A stretch of 5,947 nt of DNA from an uncultured Oribacterium sp. (lineage in GTDB: Bacteria > Bacillota > Clostridia > Lachnospirales > Lachnospiraceae), in NCBI GenBank assembly GCA_934279105.1, contig CAKQWR010000123.1:1-5947 (forward strand), given 5' to 3'. Made by a program: the position numbers and the translations under genes. The notes beneath the pieces were generated by a model. It saw only the letters and a program-made list of their open reading frames with translations, was not told the origin of the DNA and ran no database searches. Shown here one piece after another: positions 5,877 to 5,947 of this stretch (position 1 is its first letter; every line of letters starts with the position of its first letter).

Positions 5877-5947
<71 letters not shown>

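Overview
The window looks like a low-to-moderate GC Firmicutes chromosome, most probably Clostridia/Lachnospiraceae. The reasons are the Gram-positive gene order dnaX-ybaB-recR, strong AAGGAG-type ribosome binding sites, sigma-A promoters with 17-nt spacers, protein sequences typical of that group, and an initiator tRNA without an encoded CCA end. Every gene called lies on the minus strand, so the region is transcribed right to left.

From right to left: an initiator tRNA-Met gene (5877-5947) is cut by the window edge, losing its first three bases, and is followed by an intrinsic terminator. A near-consensus sigma-A promoter (5809-5837) directly abuts that terminator. It drives a leader of about 115 nt with three small inverted repeats, then a four-gene operon: dnaX (TTG start), ybaB, recR and an unnamed 679-aa protein. 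Spacings are 16 nt, a 1-nt overlap and 23 nt. The operon ends at a strong hairpin plus U-tract at 1022-1054. The first three genes are DNA replication and repair functions: the clamp-loader subunit, a nucleoid-associated protein, and the RecFOR recombination mediator. The fourth is the least understood. It has N-terminal TPR-like helices, two acidic low-complexity linkers, and a central domain that by eye resembles a CbxX/SpoVK-type AAA+ ATPase that has lost its P-loop.

Below the operon terminator is cvpA (280-939), a small membrane protein gene with no convincing promoter. Left of cvpA is a non-coding stretch (1-279). It holds a 25-bp perfect inverted repeat whose T- and A-runs are in the opposite order from a terminator. 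Two tandem leftward promoters follow, both with a perfect TTGACA -35 box and an A/T-rich upstream element. The leader after them ends in a boxA-like CCTTGAAAA. I infer that a stable-RNA, probably rRNA, operon starts just beyond the left edge.

The best candidates for something undescribed are the TPR/pseudo-AAA+ protein tied to recombination genes, the reversed-polarity palindrome next to rrn-type promoters, and the structured dnaX leader. No CRISPR array, insertion sequence or phage gene is visible.
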